A stretch of DNA of 64,000 nucleotides. Origin: an uncultured Acidimicrobiales bacterium (GTDB taxonomy: Bacteria > Actinomycetota > Acidimicrobiia > Acidimicrobiales > SHLQ01). Below are positions 60,452 through 64,000 of the stretch, in pieces. Position 1 is the first letter of the stretch; each line of letters opens with the position of its first letter. The stretch lies in NCBI GenBank assembly GCA_938015295.1, contig CALLQB010000007.1, forward strand, positions 1 through 64,000, in the 5' to 3' direction. The notes below the pieces were generated by a model. It had not been told where the DNA came from and searched no databases. It saw only the letters and a program-made list of their open reading frames with translations. The position numbers and the translations under genes are program-made.

Positions 60452-61471
60452 ATGAAACTCATTCGTTTGATTGCGCTGCTTGTTTCAGCCGCCCTATTTG
60501 CCGCTGCCTGCAGCAGCGGCGACGACGGCAGCGCCGGCACAAGCGTGTCTGGTGAACCAGCCAGCGACGAAGAAGTCGCCGAGGTCGAAGAGGAAGCCGA
60601 CACCGCCGAAGAAGAGGCAATGGAGGCCGAGGACTCGGCCATGGAAGAAGAAGCCGCCGAACTCGACGAGGCCGCGGAAGAAGAGGCCGCATCCAGTGCG
60701 GTCATGCCGAGCCGAATCATCTCGCTGTCGGCATCGGCAACAGAAAGCCTGTTCGCCATCGGCGCAGGCAGCCAGGTCATCGCCGTCGACTCCTTCTCCT
60801 ACTACCCCGCCGAAGCCCCGGTAACCGACCTGTCAGCATTCGAACCGAACACCGAAGCCATCTTGGGCTACGAACCCGACCTGGTGATCACCTCAGGAAG
60901 CTCCGAAGAGTTTGTCGCCGCCATGGATGCCGCTGGTGTTCCGGTGCTGCAACAGTTTGCCGCTGCGACGATCAGCGATGTCTACGCACAAATCGAACAG
61001 CTTGGCGCCGCAACCGGCCATGTTGGCGAGGCCGCCGAACTGGTTGGCCAGATGCAGACCGACATCGATGCGCTCGTTGCCGAGTCATCGGGTACCGGCA
61101 CCTACTTCCACGAACTCGACGACACGCTGTACTCGGTCACCACCTCCACCTTTATCGGCGAGATCTACTCGATGGCAGGCCTCACCAACGTCGCCGACGA
61201 GGCCGATCCCGACGGCGAATTCTTCGGCTACCCGCAGCTTTCCGCCGAGTTTCTGGTTGACGCGGATCCCGACCTCATCTTTCTCGCCGACACCAAATGC
61301 TGCGGCCAGAACGCCGAGACGGTAGCCGCTCGCCCAGGCTGGGATGCCCTTACCGCCGTCCAAGAAGGCCGCATCTTCGAACTCGATGACGATATCGCCA
61401 GCCGCTGGGGTCCTCGAGTTGTCGACTTCCTTCGAACCATCGTCGAAGCAACAGCAACCATTTCGTCCTAA
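60452..61471 (+). CDS. btuF: B12/iron-type ABC transporter substrate-binding lipoprotein
   Basis: A 339-residue lipoprotein starting at ATG 60452 (AGGAGA ribosome site; the upstream ATG at 60329 would translate through the riboswitch). Lipobox AAAC (Cys20), then an unusual acidic Glu/Ala-rich stretch (about 37-78), then the class III binding fold starting SRIISLSASATESLFAIGAG, with YEPDLVITSGSSEEF, and the end WGPRVVDFLRTI. BtuF-like Cys-containing loop TKCCGQN. Symbol inferred from context: riboswitch, permease and ATPase follow. Stop overlaps the permease start (TAATG). Confidence 0.85.
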   Translation: MKLIRLIALLVSAALFAAACSSGDDGSAGTSVSGEPASDEEVAEVEEEADTAEEEAMEAEDSAMEEEAAELDEAAEEEAASSAVMPSRIISLSASATESLFAIGAGSQVIAVDSFSYYPAEAPVTDLSAFEPNTEAILGYEPDLVITSGSSEEFVAAMDAAGVPVLQQFAAATISDVYAQIEQLGAATGHVGEAAELVGQMQTDIDALVAESSGTGTYFHELDDTLYSVTTSTFIGEIYSMAGLTNVADEADPDGEFFGYPQLSAEFLVDADPDLIFLADTKCCGQNAETVAARPGWDALTAVQEGRIFELDDDIASRWGPRVVDFLRTIVEATATISS

Positions 61472-62502
61472 TGGCAGGCCGGGGTAGCGTTGGTTGGCTA
61501 AGCGCCGGCGCTGCCGCGGTCGTGTTCTCGGCAATCCTCTCGGTCTCGATCGGCCCCGTTTCGATCAACCCTTTCGACGTCTTTGTCGAACTGGCCGACC
61601 GGATGCCACTCATCAGTTGGGAGTCTGGTCTTAGCCGCGGCGGCAAAGCCATCGTGTGGGATGTCCGAGCCCCACGAGTCGTCCTCAGCCTTTTGGTCGG
61701 AGCAATGCTTTCGGGGTCCGGAGCCGCATATCAGGGAGTGTTCCGCAACCCGCTCGCCGACCCGTACCTGCTGGGCGTGGCTGCGGGCGCCGGCCTGGGC
61801 GTGACCCTGATGATCGTGTCAGGAGCCAGCGACGGCATCGGCCCGTTCGACCCGGTTCCAGCGGCCGCCTTTGTTGGCGCACTCGTGGCCGTGACGGCCG
61901 CCGGAGTACTCGGGACAAAGGTGGGCGCCGCCGGGTCAACAGCGACCCTCATCCTTGCCGGTGTCGCCGTCGCCAGCTTCTTCACCGCTGCGCAGACCTA
62001 CGTGCAGCAACGCAATGCCGACACGCTTCGCCAGGTCTATGTATGGATACTCGGGCGCCTCGAAGGCGACTGGGATTCGGTGCTTCTCGTGCTCCCCTAT
62101 GCCGTTGTGTGCCTCGGGGTTTTGTGGTGGATGGCCGGCGCCCTCGACGTGCTTGCCGTGGGCGACGATGAAGCAGCAACGCTTGGCCTCGACCCGAAAC
62201 GCACCCGGCGCATCGTATTGGTGTTTGCCTCGCTCGCCGCCGCTGCCGCAGTTTCGGTTAGCGGACTGATTGGCTTCGTAGGCCTCGTCGTTCCCCACGC
62301 GGTGCGCCAACTCGCCGGGGTTACGAACCGACGGGTTCTCCCACTTTCCATTCTTTTTGGCGCCGCGTTTCTTGCGCTCGCTGACCTCGTTGCTCGCAAC
62401 ATTCAAAGTCCGGCTGAGCTCCCGATTGGTGTCGTCACCGCCTTTGTCGGAGCGCCGTTCTTTCTTCTCATTCTCCGGTCACAATCGAGCAACATCTCAT
62501 GA
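61471..62502 (+). CDS. btuC: B12/iron ABC transporter permease (FecCD/BtuC family)
   Basis: A 343-residue protein with about 10 helices. Family motifs RAPRVVLSLLVGAMLSGSGA(AYQGVFRNPLADPYLLGVAAGAG), WILGRLEGDWDSVLL and GLIGFVGLVVPHAVRQLAG, the latter the ATPase-coupling loop. Starts on the ATG of the TAATG overlap and ends in an ATGA overlap with the ATPase gene, so the three proteins are made together. B12 import is inferred from the upstream riboswitch and downstream cobO; iron-siderophore transport is the usual alternative for the family. Confidence 0.88.
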   Translation: MAGRGSVGWLSAGAAAVVFSAILSVSIGPVSINPFDVFVELADRMPLISWESGLSRGGKAIVWDVRAPRVVLSLLVGAMLSGSGAAYQGVFRNPLADPYLLGVAAGAGLGVTLMIVSGASDGIGPFDPVPAAAFVGALVAVTAAGVLGTKVGAAGSTATLILAGVAVASFFTAAQTYVQQRNADTLRQVYVWILGRLEGDWDSVLLVLPYAVVCLGVLWWMAGALDVLAVGDDEAATLGLDPKRTRRIVLVFASLAAAAAVSVSGLIGFVGLVVPHAVRQLAGVTNRRVLPLSILFGAAFLALADLVARNIQSPAELPIGVVTAFVGAPFFLLILRSQSSNIS

Positions 62503-63296
62503 ACGCTTCGAACGCGCCAGACCTTACGATTGCCAACGTCGGTTACACCGTGGGCAAAACCAGCCTTCTCACCGACATCAGCTTGACCATCGACGGCGGT
62601 TCGTGGCTATCGATCATCGGCCCCAACGGCGCAGGCAAAACCACGCTGCTCCGGTGCCTGGCCGGACTCACCAAACACACCGGCACAATCTCGATTGGCG
62701 AAACAGCCAACCACTCGTTGTCGCCCAGCGACCGGGCCAAGCTTGTGGCGCTCGTGCCGCAAACTCCTGTGGTGCCGCCGGGTGTTGTCGTTTGCGACTA
62801 CGTCCTGCTGGGCCGGACCCCGCATCAAGGGTTGCGGTATTCGGCGTCAGTTCGCGACAGTGAAGCTGTCGACGAGACACTCGACCGCCTCGATCTTCAT
62901 TGTCTGCGCTCGCGTAGAGTCGACACGCTTTCTGGTGGCGAACGTCAACGGGTAGTGATCGCCCGGGCACTCGTGCAAGAGGCTCCGGTACTCGTCCTTG
63001 ACGAACCGACCACGGGCCTCGATATTGGCCATCAGTTCGATGTGCTCGAACTCATTAGCGAGCTTCGTGCTGAGCGACGCCTCACCGTGCTCAGCACGTT
63101 GCATGATTTGCCGCTGGCCGGCCAATTCTCCGACCGTATCGCTCTGCTGGCAGCCGGACAGCTCGTCGCAACCGGCTCCCCGGCCGAGGTACTCACGACC
63201 GAACATCTCGCCGAACACTACGGTGTCGACGCCGACATCACCCACGACCAAGATGGCCGCCTGCACCTTGCGGTTAAACGAAAGCAACGATCATGA
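62499..63296 (+). CDS. btuD: B12/iron ABC transporter ATP-binding protein
   Basis: A 265-residue ABC ATPase. Walker A GPNGAGKTTLLRCLAG, Q-loop LVPQTPVVP, signature LSGGERQRVVIARALVQ, Walker B PVLVLDEPTTGLD and H-loop VLSTLHDLPLA. FecE/BtuD-type length. Its start and stop both overlap neighbours by ATGA, giving a four-gene coupled operon with btuF, btuC and cobO. Confidence 0.92.
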   Translation: MNASNAPDLTIANVGYTVGKTSLLTDISLTIDGGSWLSIIGPNGAGKTTLLRCLAGLTKHTGTISIGETANHSLSPSDRAKLVALVPQTPVVPPGVVVCDYVLLGRTPHQGLRYSASVRDSEAVDETLDRLDLHCLRSRRVDTLSGGERQRVVIARALVQEAPVLVLDEPTTGLDIGHQFDVLELISELRAERRLTVLSTLHDLPLAGQFSDRIALLAAGQLVATGSPAEVLTTEHLAEHYGVDADITHDQDGRLHLAVKRKQRS

Positions 63297-63877
63297 GCAT
63301 GACCTCGGACGACCACAACGAGCCACGCACCGAAGACCCTCGCCCCACAGAGTTACGCAGCGCACCCTCGCTTGTGCTGGTCAACACCGGCGACGGCAAG
63401 GGGAAATCGAGCGCCGCGTTCGGCGTGCTACTGCGAGCGGTTGCCCGTGAGTGGCCAGTAGCCGTTGTGCAGTTCTTGAAATCGGGCAACTGGCACACCG
63501 GCGAAGAGAAGGTGGCCAAACAACTTGGCGTCGACTGGTGGACAATCGGCGAAGGTTTCAGCTGGGATAGCGACGACCTCACCGAAGACGAGGCGGTCGC
63601 CCAAGCGGCGTGGGCAAAGTCGAAAGAGCTCCTCGCGGACGGCTCGTACAAGCTGATCGTCCTCGACGAGATTTCTTATCCAATGAACTGGGGCTGGATC
63701 GACACTGACGATGTGGTTGCATGCGTCTCCAGCCGCAACGCCAACACCAACGTGGTTCTCACCGGACGAGACATGCCCCAGCCTCTCATCGATGCCGCCG
63801 ATACCGCCACCGAAATGGTCAACATCAAACACGCGTACGACCAAGGCATCCGCGCCAAACGCGGTATCGATTTCTAG
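63293..63877 (+). CDS. cobO: Cob(I)yrinic acid a,c-diamide adenosyltransferase
   Basis: A 194-residue CobA/CobO-type ATP:corrinoid adenosyltransferase that makes AdoCbl from imported or salvaged corrinoids. P-loop VNTGDGKGKSSAAFGVLLRA (Gly-rich, typical GNGKGKT variant), VVQFLKSG, EGFSWDSDDLTEDE, LIVLDEISYPMNWGW and LTGRDMPQPLIDAAD. An N-terminal disordered 20 residues precede the core. Position after the transporter shows that imported B12 is converted to its coenzyme. Confidence 0.93.
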   Translation: MSMTSDDHNEPRTEDPRPTELRSAPSLVLVNTGDGKGKSSAAFGVLLRAVAREWPVAVVQFLKSGNWHTGEEKVAKQLGVDWWTIGEGFSWDSDDLTEDEAVAQAAWAKSKELLADGSYKLIVLDEISYPMNWGWIDTDDVVACVSSRNANTNVVLTGRDMPQPLIDAADTATEMVNIKHAYDQGIRAKRGIDF

Positions 63878-64000
63878 GACACCCGGTGACCTCAGCGCAC
63901 ATGTTGACCCCGGCGAATGTCTCAAGTCACGGCACCGCCGACCACAGGCGGGCTCTCCTAGTCTGGCGATTTTCGGCGCCGATGCATTGTTTGTCGTCCG
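63878..64000. other. Right-edge segment, no supported gene
   Basis: A GTG frame from 63886 stays open to the end, and other frames close early; none shows a recognisable motif. A further B12-related gene might begin just beyond the window. Confidence 0.4.

Noticed and set aside
1-64000. CRISPR array or defence island
   Set aside because: No set of spaced direct repeats and no Cas, restriction, toxin-antitoxin or BREX genes were seen.
63886-64000. A further CDS of the B12 operon from GTG 63886
   Set aside because: The 38 codons visible have no motif of CobB, CobQ or related proteins and may be non-coding.

Overview
The window is a dense, GC-rich chromosomal stretch of about 60 protein genes with no rRNA, tRNA, CRISPR array, transposase or phage gene that I can see. 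The gene set points to an actinobacterium. It includes a fused E2-E1 2-oxoglutarate decarboxylase (Kgd), NucS mismatch endonuclease, a UvrD2-type helicase with an HRDC tail, a Mca-type mycothiol-conjugate amidase, WS/DGAT acyltransferase, a likely F420-dependent luciferase-like oxidoreductase, and DnaE2 behind a Gram-positive/actinobacterial LexA box. The style (many GTG starts, short gaps, ATGA overlaps, lysine-alanine-rich H1-like protein, VanW proteins) fits the class Acidimicrobiia best. That placement is inference; no phylogenetic marker was tested.

Layout. 0-5.4 kb: partial left-edge gene, then a minus-strand block of hyaluronan-synthase-like glycosyltransferase, small membrane protein, LmbE/PIG-L deacetylase, alpha-methylacyl-CoA racemase and alpha/beta hydrolase. 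5.5-18 kb: seven 11-bp tandem repeats ahead of a PH-SHOCT membrane protein, UvrD2-like helicase, cation/proton antiporter with USP domains, exonuclease III, Kgd, HAD hydrolase, EttA. 18-29 kb: TlpA-like lipoprotein, histone-H1-like zinc-finger protein, MFS carrier, cysDNC sulfate activation facing cysQ, an ArsR-permease pair with a large palindromic operator, NUDIX, AarF/UbiB kinase, NucS. 29-37 kb: VanW protein with a probable 1-nt frameshift in its tail, WS/DGAT, geranylgeranyl-reductase-like enzyme, PAP2, SDR, Mug glycosylase. 37-46 kb: envelope-sensing region made of a LLM enzyme, a translationally coupled beta-propeller / ECF sigma / anti-sigma / M15-peptidase operon, and two tandem proteins that join a cytoplasmic HTH, one membrane helix and an extracellular HExxH metallopeptidase domain. 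46-53 kb: thioesterase, nuclease, a ChbG-like protein lacking its metal ligands, and an operon of MgtE-type membrane channel, double PhoU-TrkA_C protein, Mca and SCP2. 53-60 kb: two small membrane proteins around a palindrome, a Rieske oxygenase, a threonine-dehydratase-like enzyme and SOS-controlled dnaE2. 60-64 kb: cobalamin riboswitch followed by a coupled B12 uptake operon (binding protein, permease, ATPase) and CobO adenosyltransferase.

The main unexplained signals are two copies in opposite orientation of a roughly 120-bp, three-box palindromic element (55510-55629 and 60026-60145) bracketing the PLP enzyme/dnaE2 pair; the tandem HTH-TM-metallopeptidase genes; and the seven helically spaced 11-bp repeats at 5503-5579. 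I found no recognisable defence island. Starts were moved from the longest reading frame where a motif or ribosome binding site decided it, and this is stated in each entry.
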